Below are positions 16,146-24,143 of a DNA stretch of 64,000 bases, one piece after another; within the stretch, counting starts at the first letter, position 1; each line of letters starts with the position of its first letter. The notes beneath the pieces are model-generated. The model did not search any database. It saw only the letters and a list, made by a program, of their open reading frames with translations, and had not been told where the DNA came from. The position numbers were made by a program, and so were the translations under genes. The DNA is from Kribbella sandramycini (GTDB lineage: Bacteria > Actinomycetota > Actinomycetes > Propionibacteriales > Kribbellaceae), in contig NZ_JABJRC010000008.1 in assembly GCF_013131805.1 (NCBI RefSeq), positions 372,001 to 436,000 on the forward strand. The letters run 5' to 3'.

Positions 16146-17273
16146 TCAGGCGCTGTGGCGGCGGCGGGTGGGGGTGGGGGTGGGGGGCTGGCCGGTGAGG
16201 CGGGCGTTTTCGGCCATGCGGTCGAGGCGTTCGCGGCGGCCTGGGGGGAAGGTGAGGGCGGTGACGACGATGGCGAAGAGGGCGGCGCCGATGAGGATCC
16301 AGCGGAGCGAGTGGTTCTTCTCGGCGGGGGTGGCGCCGGAGTCGGGGGCGCCGCTGGTGGGTTTGGGGGTGGCGGTGGCGGGCGGGGAGCCGGTGCCTGC
16401 TTTGGCGGGGACGGGGACCTGGTAGACGATCGAGTTGGCGCCTTCGCTGCCGACCAGGAGGGTGTTGTCGGCGGCGCCGACGGCAACTGACTCACCTTGG
16501 GCCAGCGGGACGGGGCCGCGCGCGACCAGCGCGGGCGTCGTGCCCCAGGAGAGGGTGGAGACATCGGTGTAGGAGCGGAGGACGATGCGCTCGCCGTCCG
16601 GCAGGAAGGTGCCGTCGGTGTACTGGCCTTTGGGCGCCGACGCGTACTTGGTCAGCTCGTTGGTGCCCTGGCGGGACGGCGACCGCGGGGCCGCGTAGAT
16701 GGCCGGTGTCTTCTTGGTCGTCTTGGTGACGATGAACAGCCGGTTGGTCTGCGGCTGGACGAGCAGCGTCTCGGCGTCGTGGGCGCCGTCGGGGTACTTG
16801 AAGTCGTACCGGTGGTAGCGGACGTTCTCGGCGTCCTTCAGGGTCTCCGGCTCCGGGATCGTGTAGATCTCGATCATGTCCCGGGTGGCGTTGTTGTCGC
16901 CGATATCGGCGACGTAGATCGTGCCGTCCGCATCGACCGCGATCGCCTCGACGTCCCGGACCTGGGCGTTGAACCTGAGCACCACCTGCACCTCACCGGT
17001 GGTGTCCACCCCGAACACCCGCGCCGAGTCGCCCGAGTCGTTGATCGTCCAGTACAGGCCGTCGTGTTTCGCGCTCTTCGCCAGCCCGGACGACTCCTCC
17101 AGCCGGTTGTCCTTGATCGTGAAGAGCTTCTTCGGCGCCGCCGGCGTCGGGTCGGCCGCGGTCGCGGTCTCCCCGGTCGCAGCCGTCTGCCCGGCGGTTG
17201 CCGGGAGCACCGCTCCGGCCCCCGCGAGACAGGTTGCCGCGGTCAGCAGGAGCGCGCGCCGGAGAACCTTCAC
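16146..17273 (-). CDS. Secreted, membrane-anchored beta-propeller-like protein
   Basis: 375 residues. It has an N-terminal signal peptide (KVLRRALLLTAATCLAGAGA), then a repeating domain with blade-like segments (EESSGLAKSAKHDGLYWTIN, VEAIAVDADGTIYVADIGDN, YTDGTFLPDGERIVLRSYTD). A Pro/Thr-rich linker precedes a transmembrane helix (LRWILIGAALFAIVVTALTF) and a basic tail. This fits an extracellular propeller tethered to the membrane; no catalytic residues were recognised. The GTG start overlaps the methyltransferase stop (GTGA), so the two are co-translated. Codon use in the Pro/Thr linker is strongly skewed. Confidence 0.75.
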   Translation of the reverse strand: MKVLRRALLLTAATCLAGAGAVLPATAGQTAATGETATAADPTPAAPKKLFTIKDNRLEESSGLAKSAKHDGLYWTINDSGDSARVFGVDTTGEVQVVLRFNAQVRDVEAIAVDADGTIYVADIGDNNATRDMIEIYTIPEPETLKDAENVRYHRYDFKYPDGAHDAETLLVQPQTNRLFIVTKTTKKTPAIYAAPRSPSRQGTNELTKYASAPKGQYTDGTFLPDGERIVLRSYTDVSTLSWGTTPALVARGPVPLAQGESVAVGAADNTLLVGSEGANSIVYQVPVPAKAGTGSPPATATPKPTSGAPDSGATPAEKNHSLRWILIGAALFAIVVTALTFPPGRRERLDRMAENARLTGQPPTPTPTRRRHSA

Positions 17274-18535
17274 GAGACCACCTCCGCCGGCGCCGGCCGG
17301 GCGGGCAGCAGCAGTTGCGCAAGCCGCGGATGCACCTGCCAGGTGGCGGCGAGGGCGTCGTAGTCCGCGACCAGGTCGGGGGTGACGGGTGCGTTCGTCC
17401 GGGCAGCTCGGAGCAGCAGGTTGCGAGGGGTGTGTTGGCTGTCCACGAACTGCACTACCTCCACGCGGTATCCGAGCTGTCGCAGCACCGCCGCACGGAA
17501 CGTATCCGTCAGGATGTCGGCGAACCGCTCACGAACGATGCCATATCGGGTCATCAGCGCATAAGGCGCCGGTGGTGAGACGCTCTTGAGCTGCTTTTGG
17601 ATGTCGTGATGACAGCACGGAGCTGCCAGCACCAGCGGCGCCTCCCAGCGGACCGCCCGGGCCAGCGCGTCGTCGGTCGCGGTGTCGCACGCGTGCAGGG
17701 CGAGCACGACATCCGGCTGGACGTCGAGCTCGGCGCCCTGGATGGTGGCGTCGACGAAGCGCAGGTGCTCCTGCCAGCCGAGCGCGGTGACGACCTTGGT
17801 GTTCCGGGTGCGGGCCGCTGGATTGTGGTCCACACCGGTCATCCGGACGTCGTGCCCGGCCGCGGTCAGCAGGTGGTACGCCGCCAGCGTCAGGTACGCG
17901 TTCCCACAGCCGAGGTCGACCACCTGCAGCGGGCGGCCGGTCGCGATCCGGCCCGCCCCCAGCGCCTCCTCGAGCGCAGGCTCGAGGAGTTTGCAGAACT
18001 CCTCGATCTGCTTGTACTTCGCCTGCCGGGACGGCTTCACCCGGCCCTGGTGGTCGCTGATCCCGAGCTCGACCAGGAACGGCGCCGCCGGGTCGAGCAC
18101 CCGCTGCTTCACCCGGTCGTGGCCGGTGACCTGCTCCCGGCTCTCCGCCTGCCGGTGCAGCAGCTCCTTGCCCTTCTTGGTGTAGCGCAGCCGCAGCGTC
18201 TCCGTCGTGGTCTCGACATGCCAGGTGCCGTACGGGAGCGTCAGCAGCTCGCCGACCAGCGCAGCTGCCTCGGCGGCCGGGACGTTCCGCGTGTGGGCCT
18301 GCCGCTCGTCGTACTCGGTGAGCTGCAGATGCCGCTGCCCCTTGAGATCGACGTATCGCAGCTCGAGGCGCTGATACGGCGGTTGATCCAGCCCGCGCCG
18401 CCGACCGGACGCGACCGCGCGCACCAGGCCGGACCGGTCGAGCAGGGCCGCCCGGATCGCCTCCCACGCCCCCGTCTCGCCCACCGCCTGCGCGGTCGGC
18501 TCGTCGAGTACGCCGGGAACCACCTCTGCCTGCAT
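17270..18535 (-). CDS. SAM-dependent methyltransferase (RNA/protein type, GSTCD-like)
   Basis: 421 residues. The class I SAM-binding motif VVDLGCGNAYLTLAAYHLL lies near residue 203, followed by the acidic GVDHN motif, LALHACDTATDDAL, and the distinctive APCCHHDIQKQL. This arrangement is typical of the methyltransferase family related to eukaryotic GSTCD. The substrate is unknown, possibly an RNA. The N-terminal 180 residues look like a separate substrate-binding domain (LRYTKKGKELLH). The gene is coupled to the downstream secreted protein by a 4-bp overlap. Confidence 0.85.
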   Translation of the reverse strand: MQAEVVPGVLDEPTAQAVGETGAWEAIRAALLDRSGLVRAVASGRRRGLDQPPYQRLELRYVDLKGQRHLQLTEYDERQAHTRNVPAAEAAALVGELLTLPYGTWHVETTTETLRLRYTKKGKELLHRQAESREQVTGHDRVKQRVLDPAAPFLVELGISDHQGRVKPSRQAKYKQIEEFCKLLEPALEEALGAGRIATGRPLQVVDLGCGNAYLTLAAYHLLTAAGHDVRMTGVDHNPAARTRNTKVVTALGWQEHLRFVDATIQGAELDVQPDVVLALHACDTATDDALARAVRWEAPLVLAAPCCHHDIQKQLKSVSPPAPYALMTRYGIVRERFADILTDTFRAAVLRQLGYRVEVVQFVDSQHTPRNLLLRAARTNAPVTPDLVADYDALAATWQVHPRLAQLLLPARPAPAEVVS

Positions 18536-18649
18536 CGCGCCATTGTCGCCGACGGCTCCGGCTGATCACAAAAGGGTCTCGCCTACGGCGCGTGGCGGAG
18601 CAGCAGCTCACCGCAGCTTCGCAGCCGCCACCAGCACCCCCCGGACGGC

Positions 18650-19015
18650 TCACAGCAGCTTCGCGTCCTCCTCCAGGAGGCCGAGGGCGCGCAGCCTGGT
18701 CGCGATCCCGCCCTCCTGGCGACCGAGGGTCTCCATCATCCGCTCCTTCCCCGCGCCCTCGTGGAACAGATCGGTCAGCAGCTGCTCGTCCGCCGCCGTC
18801 CAGGGGCGGAACGCGTTCGGGTGGCTGCGCCGGGCCGCCCGGATCCGCCGCGTCATCGAGCGGCTGTCCTGCAGCTCCAGCGAGCGGATCCGCGCCTGGC
18901 GGTGCCGGCCGACCTCCTCGCCCTCCCGCCAGAACACGACCGCCTCCTCGTCGAACGTCATCAGGTCAGCCGCAACATCGCAGTAGTCGGCGTCCTCGAG
19001 CATCACTCGCAGCAT
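18650..19015 (-). CDS. Small hypothetical protein with C-terminal SANT/Myb-like segment
   Basis: 121 residues from the ATG at 19015, which has GGAGAG upstream. The N-terminal part (MLRVMLEDADYCDVAADLM) is followed by a linker rich in Arg and Glu. The C-terminal RPWTAADEQLLTDLFHEG to GIATRLRALGL resembles a Myb/SANT-like helix-turn-helix found at the end of some actinobacterial proteins. Function unknown. The flanking gaps (18536-18649 and 19016-19132) hold no evident gene. Confidence 0.65.
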   Translation of the reverse strand: MLRVMLEDADYCDVAADLMTFDEEAVVFWREGEEVGRHRQARIRSLELQDSRSMTRRIRAARRSHPNAFRPWTAADEQLLTDLFHEGAGKERMMETLGRQEGGIATRLRALGLLEEDAKLL

Positions 19016-19132
19016 CGTGGGTCTCTCCGTGTCATGAGGTGGCCGCTCCACGGCCACCGGTCGATATGTCACCGGAGAAGATGCCGCGATCCGGCCCCCT
19101 TTCGACGGCCGATTCGCAATCTGTGGAAAACC

Positions 19133-19771
19133 TCAGTCGCGGACGGGGTCCGACGGGTCCTCGGGGAATCGCGGCGCGGCCGGGTCCGGCGGCAGGCCGA
19201 GCGGAGTCGTCGCGGCCGCCTCCTTCTTGGCCAGCTCCGCCTCGCGCTGCATCCGGTCCCGCTCGGCGCGCAACAGCCCCAGCAGCACCAGGTCCAGCAG
19301 CATCCCGCCCGCGGCCGCGAACTGCGTCCCCGCGAACTGGAAGACCTGCGTCATCAGCAACGACACCAGCACCGCGAGCTCGAACAACCGCACCGCCCGC
19401 GCCCGGTTCCCCTTCCGCAGCTGCAGCCAGCCGCGGAACGTGAAGGTTGCGGACAGCAAACTCCCGACCGTGACGCCGGTCACCGACAACCCGGTCACAC
19501 CGGCGTTGACCACACCCGCGATCAGCGGCGCGCCGATCGCCTGGATGGTCAGGACGACGACCGCCACCACCGGCGCCTTCGGGTGCGTGGCCAGCCGCTC
19601 GAACCCACGCTGCAACGCCCGCCAGGCCGCATCGACCGGCGCGGCCAGCTCCACCTCGTCATGCGGGCAGGCCTCCAGCAGCGCTTCGGTCTCGCGTCGG
19701 CCCTGCACCTTCGGCTCGACGTCGCGAAGCAGTTCGGCGGCCTGGGCCCCGCCGCTGCCGGGACAGCCCAC
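19133..19771 (-). CDS. C-terminal half of a frameshifted integral membrane protein
   Basis: 212 residues if read from a GTG at 19771. It has about four hydrophobic helices (VVAVVVLTIQAIGAPLIAGV, VTGVTVGSLLSATFTF, LAVLVSLLMTQVF, GGMLLDLVLLGLLRAE) and a charged tail. Its first residues (GAQAAELLRDVEPKVQGRRE) continue the logic of the preceding frame's VIDHAVEGVAGGLS. The two readings overlap at 19659-19771 and differ by one base. I believe they are one gene of about 370 codons broken by a single-base indel near the GGGCCCC run at about 19743-19750. Confidence 0.7.
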   Translation of the reverse strand: MGCPGSGGAQAAELLRDVEPKVQGRRETEALLEACPHDEVELAAPVDAAWRALQRGFERLATHPKAPVVAVVVLTIQAIGAPLIAGVVNAGVTGLSVTGVTVGSLLSATFTFRGWLQLRKGNRARAVRLFELAVLVSLLMTQVFQFAGTQFAAAGGMLLDLVLLGLLRAERDRMQREAELAKKEAAATTPLGLPPDPAAPRFPEDPSDPVRD

Positions 19772-20252
19772 CGGCCACGCCTTCGACCGCGTGGTCGATC
19801 ACGTTCGCCAGCTCTTCGCGCGGGTCGATCGGCCGCCGAGTGCTCAGGAACCGGCTGGCGAGCACGATCAGCACGAAGACGACGTACACGATCGCCGCCG
19901 TCGGCTTGTAGAAGTAGTTGTTGTCGGAGGTGACGAACTTGCCGACCTCGTCGATGAACAGGCCGAACCCGATCCCGCCGACCAGTGCGGCGGCGGGCCG
20001 GACGACCGGACCGACGTACGCCAGCAGCAGCGAGATCGCGATCAGCATCAGCACGCCGCCCGGCAGGACGTGCGCGATGTGCAGGCCCTTTCCGCCGATC
20101 TGCGGGTAGCCGCTCAAGCTGAGGAACAGGCGGGTGATCAGCACCGTCGCCACGCCGGACACCACGAACGTGGTCAGATGCTCGCCCGACCGCACGTTCC
20201 GAACCAGACCCGCGCGCATGAGGTACGACGACCGCGTCGTGGTGGAGGTCAT
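19659..20252 (-). CDS. N-terminal half of a frameshifted integral membrane protein
   Basis: Only the first about 160 residues look coding. Helices at TTFVVSGVATVLITRLFLSL, VLPGGVLMLIAISLLLAYVG and AALVGGIGFGLFIDEVGKFV, then AAIVYVVFVLIVLASRFL, are followed by PREELANVIDHAVEGVAGG. After that the frame turns into Arg/Gly-rich sequence (RQRRGPGRRTASRRRAEGAG), typical of reading the wrong frame in GC-rich DNA, while the -1/+1 frame continues a membrane protein. The break may be a sequencing error, a real mutation or a programmed shift. The family is a conserved actinobacterial membrane protein of unknown role. Confidence 0.7.
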   Translation of the reverse strand: MTSTTTRSSYLMRAGLVRNVRSGEHLTTFVVSGVATVLITRLFLSLSGYPQIGGKGLHIAHVLPGGVLMLIAISLLLAYVGPVVRPAAALVGGIGFGLFIDEVGKFVTSDNNYFYKPTAAIVYVVFVLIVLASRFLSTRRPIDPREELANVIDHAVEGVAGGLSRQRRGPGRRTASRRRAEGAGPTRDRSAAGGLPA

Positions 20253-20268
20253 GCGCCAGAAGGTTAGT

Positions 20269-20355
20269 TCACCGGACGAGGGCCGCGATGACCACCATCG
20301 CGACCAGCGCGACCAGAACGAGCGTCGTCACCAGGCGGCGTGTGCGGGGATCCAC
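20269..20355 (-). CDS. Possible 28-residue single-pass membrane peptide
   Basis: A GTG at 20355 opens VDPRTRRLVTTLVLVALVAM and ends after VVIAALVR at a TGA. The frame is closed immediately upstream by a TAA. The layout is a short basic head plus one hydrophobic helix. It sits between the FAD oxidase and the frameshifted membrane protein on the same strand. There is no strong ribosome-binding site, so the call is tentative. Confidence 0.35.
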   Translation of the reverse strand: MDPRTRRLVTTLVLVALVAMVVIAALVR

Positions 20356-20389
20356 CGGCTCAGGTTAATGGACCCCCGCTCCGGACCGA

Positions 20390-21727
20390 TCAGGGCAGGG
20401 GGTAGTTACCGATCAGCGTCCCCATTGGATCGACCCGCTGCTTGACCTCCCGCAGCCGCGCGAGGTCCGGCTCGGTGAAGCTGTCCTGCAGTGTTCCCCA
20501 GGACGACAGCCCTGTCGGCGGCAGGTCGCCGGCATGCCACGGCGACACCGCCTCCTTCAGCGCAGCCAGTGCCTGCCGGGCGGAACCGAGCAGCTCCGGC
20601 ACCGGCAGCACGGACGCCGCCAGCAGCATGTACTGCGCCTGCGGATCCGCCGAGGCGATCCCCGGATGCCGGACCTCCTCACTGGCCCGTAGATGGCGCA
20701 GCTGGACCTGAAAGATCAGCGACGGCTGCCCGGCGTACTCGAGCAGGGTGGCGACCAGCTCCGGCGTCAGCTCGTCGAACGTGCTGGTGGTCAGCGCGAT
20801 CGCGGCCGGTGCGAGCGGCTCCTGCGTGATCTGTACGACGTCACCTGACTGCAGCGGCCCGATCGTGTCGACGAGTACGGTCCCAGCCGCGCGGATCGGC
20901 GCCAGAATCTCCTCCAGCGCCTCCGGCTCGTACGGCGCGGCCGCGTCGATCATGCAGAACGACTTGCCACGGATCGCCTCCGGCAGCTGCATCGCAGGCG
21001 GGTAGTGGGCCAGGTACGCCCACAGCGTCACCTGCTCCGGCGCCAGCGGCGTCGCCTTCGCGTACGCCGTCAACACCGCCGCGGCCTCCTCGATCGGGAA
21101 CATCAACCGCCCACCCACGATCGCAGGCGCCGGATGCAGCTCCACCTCGACCGACGTCACGACGGCGAGGTTTCCGCCACCGCCCCGCAGCGCCCACATC
21201 AGATCCGGGTCGGTGGAGTCGTCGATCCATCGGCGGGCCCCAGCCCCGTCGACGATCTCTGCTGCCCGCAGGCTGTTCGCTCCGGACCCGTACGGCCGCG
21301 AGAACCAGGACAGACCGCCGCCGACGCAGTAGCCGACGACGGAGATGTCCCCGTTCGATCCCGGCAGCCCGGTAAGGCCCGTGCCGTCCAGAGCGGACTG
21401 CAACGTGCCCCACCGGACGCCGGCCCCCACCCGGGCGATCCGCGCATGGGAGTCCACCCACACGTCGTCCAGCGCGTTCGTCCGGACCACGATCGTGTTG
21501 TCGAGCGCACGGGTCGCGCCGTGCCCCCCTGCCTGCGCTGCGACCTTCAGGCCGTGCGCAGCGGCGTACGCCACCGCGTGCTCGACATCACTTGGTCCGG
21601 CCGCCTCGACCACGGCCAGCGGTTGCTGGTCGACGGTCAGGTTCCAGGCCGGCCGGACCGTCCCCCAGTCCGGATCGGCCGGTGTGACCAGCCGCCCGGA
21701 CAGCACGTCGCGGAGTTCCTCGATCAT
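20390..21727 (-). CDS. FAD-linked oxidase (berberine-bridge-enzyme-like)
   Basis: 445 residues. The PCMH-type FAD domain is clear: VAAQAGGHGATRALDNTIVV near residue 62 (the His is a covalent FAD site in this family), LTGLPGSNGDISVVGYCVGG near residue 138 (the Cys is a candidate second covalent link), then WALRGGGGNLAVVTSVEVEL. The C-terminal DPMGTLIGNYPL resembles the BBE C-terminal motif. Such flavoproteins oxidise sugars, alkaloids or polyketides; the substrate here is unknown. It is divergent from two LuxR regulators, with shared repeats in between, so it is their likely target. Confidence 0.88.
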   Translation of the reverse strand: MIEELRDVLSGRLVTPADPDWGTVRPAWNLTVDQQPLAVVEAAGPSDVEHAVAYAAAHGLKVAAQAGGHGATRALDNTIVVRTNALDDVWVDSHARIARVGAGVRWGTLQSALDGTGLTGLPGSNGDISVVGYCVGGGLSWFSRPYGSGANSLRAAEIVDGAGARRWIDDSTDPDLMWALRGGGGNLAVVTSVEVELHPAPAIVGGRLMFPIEEAAAVLTAYAKATPLAPEQVTLWAYLAHYPPAMQLPEAIRGKSFCMIDAAAPYEPEALEEILAPIRAAGTVLVDTIGPLQSGDVVQITQEPLAPAAIALTTSTFDELTPELVATLLEYAGQPSLIFQVQLRHLRASEEVRHPGIASADPQAQYMLLAASVLPVPELLGSARQALAALKEAVSPWHAGDLPPTGLSSWGTLQDSFTEPDLARLREVKQRVDPMGTLIGNYPLP

Positions 21728-21758
21728 GGGAAAACCCTCGGACAGCGCCTGCCCGGGC

Positions 21759-21920
21759 GGTATCCCAACTTTCTGGGTATCCGCGTCACAGCCCGCGGTA
21801 GGCCCCGGCCGTCACCGCGGCCGGACACAGCAGTTGCACCATGGCAACCACGGTGACCCGTTCGGGCACACTTCGGTATCCCAGGAGTGTGGGGGTCTTC
21901 GCTCCCCAGCTTTCTGGGAT
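21759..21920. promoter_or_regulatory. Repeated motifs in the FAD-oxidase/LuxR divergent promoter
   Basis: GGTATCCCA occurs at 21759-21767 and 21875-21883. CCCAACTTTCTGGGTAT (21764-21780) is nearly repeated as CCCAGCTTTCTGGGATG (21905-21921). Each CCCA(A/G)CTTTCTGGG is itself an imperfect inverted repeat. The spacing suggests two binding sites for a dimeric regulator controlling both directions. Confidence 0.5.
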
Positions 21921-21954
21921 GCCAACCGAGGTGGCGCCGGGTCACACTGAGAAC

Positions 21955-23049
21955 ATGCAGACCTACCACGCGGAGTCGGCACGCGCAGGACTGCAAGCTG
22001 CCGCCATGGCCGGCCTCGGTTGGGAGGACTTCGCCCAGACCGCGATCGAGCTGCTGAACCGGGCAGTGCCGAACGACGGCATCTGCCTGGGCCCGAGTGA
22101 CCCGGCGACCGGCCTGCTGACCGGGCGGGTCAAGTCCGGTCTGGAGGAGGTGGACGAGGCCCAGTTCCTGCTGCACGAGTACGGCGCCGACGACGTCAAC
22201 CGGTTCTCCGACCTGGCCAGGCGCGAGGTCGGCGTGAGCATCCTGTTCGAGGCGACCAAGGGCCGGCCGGAGCTCAGCGAGCGGTACCGGGTCATCGCAC
22301 CGACGGTGGGGCTGGAGCACGAGATGCGCGGCACGCTACGCGCGGACACGCAGATGTGGGGCTTCTACACGATCTACCGGTACCAGGGCCGCTCCGGCTT
22401 CTCCCCGGGCGAAGCCGACTTCATGCATCGCCTCGAACCGCTGCTGACCACCGGCATCCGGCGCAGTCTGATCGCCAGCCAACTGGCGCGCTCGCAGCCC
22501 ACGCAGGGCGCCGCCGTACTGATCGTCGATGCGGCCAACCAGGTGGTCTCAGCAACCGATGCGGCCGAAGAACGGATCGCCGAGCTCGGTGGCCACCTGT
22601 GGTCGCAGCTACCGACACCTGTCCTGGTCGTCGTCTCTGCAGCCCGCGGCCGACAGCCGAGTCTCCCGCAGGTGCGCCTACGCGCCCGCAACGGCCAGTG
22701 GGTGTCCGTACACGCCGCACCGGTGCGCGGACCGAACGGACGCACCTCCGACATCGCAGTCACCATCGAGAACGCCGGTGCGGCCGCCATCATCCCGCTG
22801 GTAGTCGCGGCGTACGGGCTGACCGAGCGGGAGCGCACAGTCGTGCAGCAAGTGCTCACCGGTGCCAGCACAGCCGAAATGGCCAAGGCACTACACCTGT
22901 CGCCCTACACAGTCCAAGACCACCTCAAGGCCATCTTCGAGAAGACGTCCGTCTCCAGCCGCCGCGAACTCCAGGGCCGCATCTTCTTCGACCACTACGC
23001 CGGCCGCCTCGACAACCCGCTCGACGCCCACGGCTGGCTCGCCGGATGA
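21955..23049 (+). CDS. LuxR-family transcriptional regulator (paralogue 1)
   Basis: 364 residues from the ATG at 21955. A long N-terminal sensor region (about 300 residues, beginning QTYHAESARAGLQAAAMAGL) is followed by a GerE/LuxR helix-turn-helix: YGLTERERTVVQQVLTGAST, AEMAKALHLSPYTVQDHLKA and IFEKTSVSSRREL. The signal is unknown. The stop overlaps the start of a second, closely related regulator (ATGA). It diverges from the FAD oxidase. An ATG further upstream at 21841 falls inside the promoter repeats and is rejected. Confidence 0.88.
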   Translation: MQTYHAESARAGLQAAAMAGLGWEDFAQTAIELLNRAVPNDGICLGPSDPATGLLTGRVKSGLEEVDEAQFLLHEYGADDVNRFSDLARREVGVSILFEATKGRPELSERYRVIAPTVGLEHEMRGTLRADTQMWGFYTIYRYQGRSGFSPGEADFMHRLEPLLTTGIRRSLIASQLARSQPTQGAAVLIVDAANQVVSATDAAEERIAELGGHLWSQLPTPVLVVVSAARGRQPSLPQVRLRARNGQWVSVHAAPVRGPNGRTSDIAVTIENAGAAAIIPLVVAAYGLTERERTVVQQVLTGASTAEMAKALHLSPYTVQDHLKAIFEKTSVSSRRELQGRIFFDHYAGRLDNPLDAHGWLAG

Positions 23050-24143
23050 AGACCTACCGCGCAGAATCGGCGTACGCCGGGCTGGAGGCGGCGGCGGATG
23101 CCGGGCTGCGGTGGGACGACTTCTGCCGGGCGGCGACGGAGCTGCTGGCGCAGGCGATCCCGTTCGACTCGTTGTGCATGGGGACGTCGGATCCGGCGAC
23201 CAACTTGTTGTGTGGGGCGGTGATGCACGATCTGGAGGAGATGAGTACGGAGTCGTTCGTGCAAGCCGAGTACGGGGCGCCGGACTACAACCACTTCGTG
23301 GACCTGGCGCATCGGCCGGTCGGGGTGAGCATTTTGGCTGAGGCGACCGAGGGGAAGCCGGAGCTGAGTCGGCGGTATCGGGAGCTGCTCTCGAAGAGCG
23401 ATATACCGCACGAGATGCGGGGTGCGCTGCGGTCGGGTGGGCGGATGTGGGGTGTGGTCACGCTGTACCGCTCGAATGGGCGGAGCGGGTTCTCGCCGGG
23501 TGAGGCGGCGTTCATGCACCGGATCGAGGCGGTGCTGGCTCGCGGACTGCGGCGCGGTCTGATCGTTGGCGACCTCCAGCGGGCGCAGCGATCGTCCGCA
23601 GCGGCGGTAGTGATTCTGAACGCGGCGGACCAGGTCGTTTCGGCGACCGAGGCGGCTGAGGAGCGGTTCCGGCAGTTGGGCGGTGACTTGTGGTCGCGGC
23701 TGCCGGTGGCGGTGGGGAGTGTGTTGGCGGCGGCTCGTGGTGACGGCGGTCAGTGGGTTCCGGAGATGCGGATCCGCAGCCTGGCGGGCGAATGGCTGAC
23801 CTTGCACGGCGCGAGAGTGCGCGGACCGGAGGGGCTGACGACGGACGTCGCTGTGACGATCTCCGTCGCCGGGCCGGCGGACATCATCCCGCTGGTCGTT
23901 GAGGCCTACGGACTGACGGAGCGGGAGCAGACGGTCGTACAGCAAGTGCTCAGCGGCGGCAGCACGGCTGAGATCGCCAAGCGGTTACACCTCTCGCCGT
24001 ACACCGTTCAAGACCACCTGAAGGCGATCTTCGACAAGGTCAACGTCTCCAGCCGCCGCGAGCTGATGTCCCGGATCTTCTTCGACCACTACGTCGGCCG
24101 GCTGCACCAGCAGCCGACCGCGAGCGGCTGGTTCACAGAGTGA
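23046..24143 (+). CDS. LuxR-family transcriptional regulator (paralogue 2)
   Basis: 365 residues, colinear with the preceding gene over its whole length: KTYRAESAYAGLEAAADAGL at the start, GRSGFSPGEAAFMHRIEAVL, then the LuxR helix-turn-helix YGLTEREQTVVQQVLSGGST and HLSPYTVQDHLKAIFDKVNV. The pair arose by tandem duplication and has since diverged, mainly in the sensor half. Translation is coupled to paralogue 1 by ATGA. The 3' end overlaps the convergent hexapeptide-fusion gene by 11 bp. Confidence 0.88.
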   Translation: MKTYRAESAYAGLEAAADAGLRWDDFCRAATELLAQAIPFDSLCMGTSDPATNLLCGAVMHDLEEMSTESFVQAEYGAPDYNHFVDLAHRPVGVSILAEATEGKPELSRRYRELLSKSDIPHEMRGALRSGGRMWGVVTLYRSNGRSGFSPGEAAFMHRIEAVLARGLRRGLIVGDLQRAQRSSAAAVVILNAADQVVSATEAAEERFRQLGGDLWSRLPVAVGSVLAAARGDGGQWVPEMRIRSLAGEWLTLHGARVRGPEGLTTDVAVTISVAGPADIIPLVVEAYGLTEREQTVVQQVLSGGSTAEIAKRLHLSPYTVQDHLKAIFDKVNVSSRRELMSRIFFDHYVGRLHQQPTASGWFTE

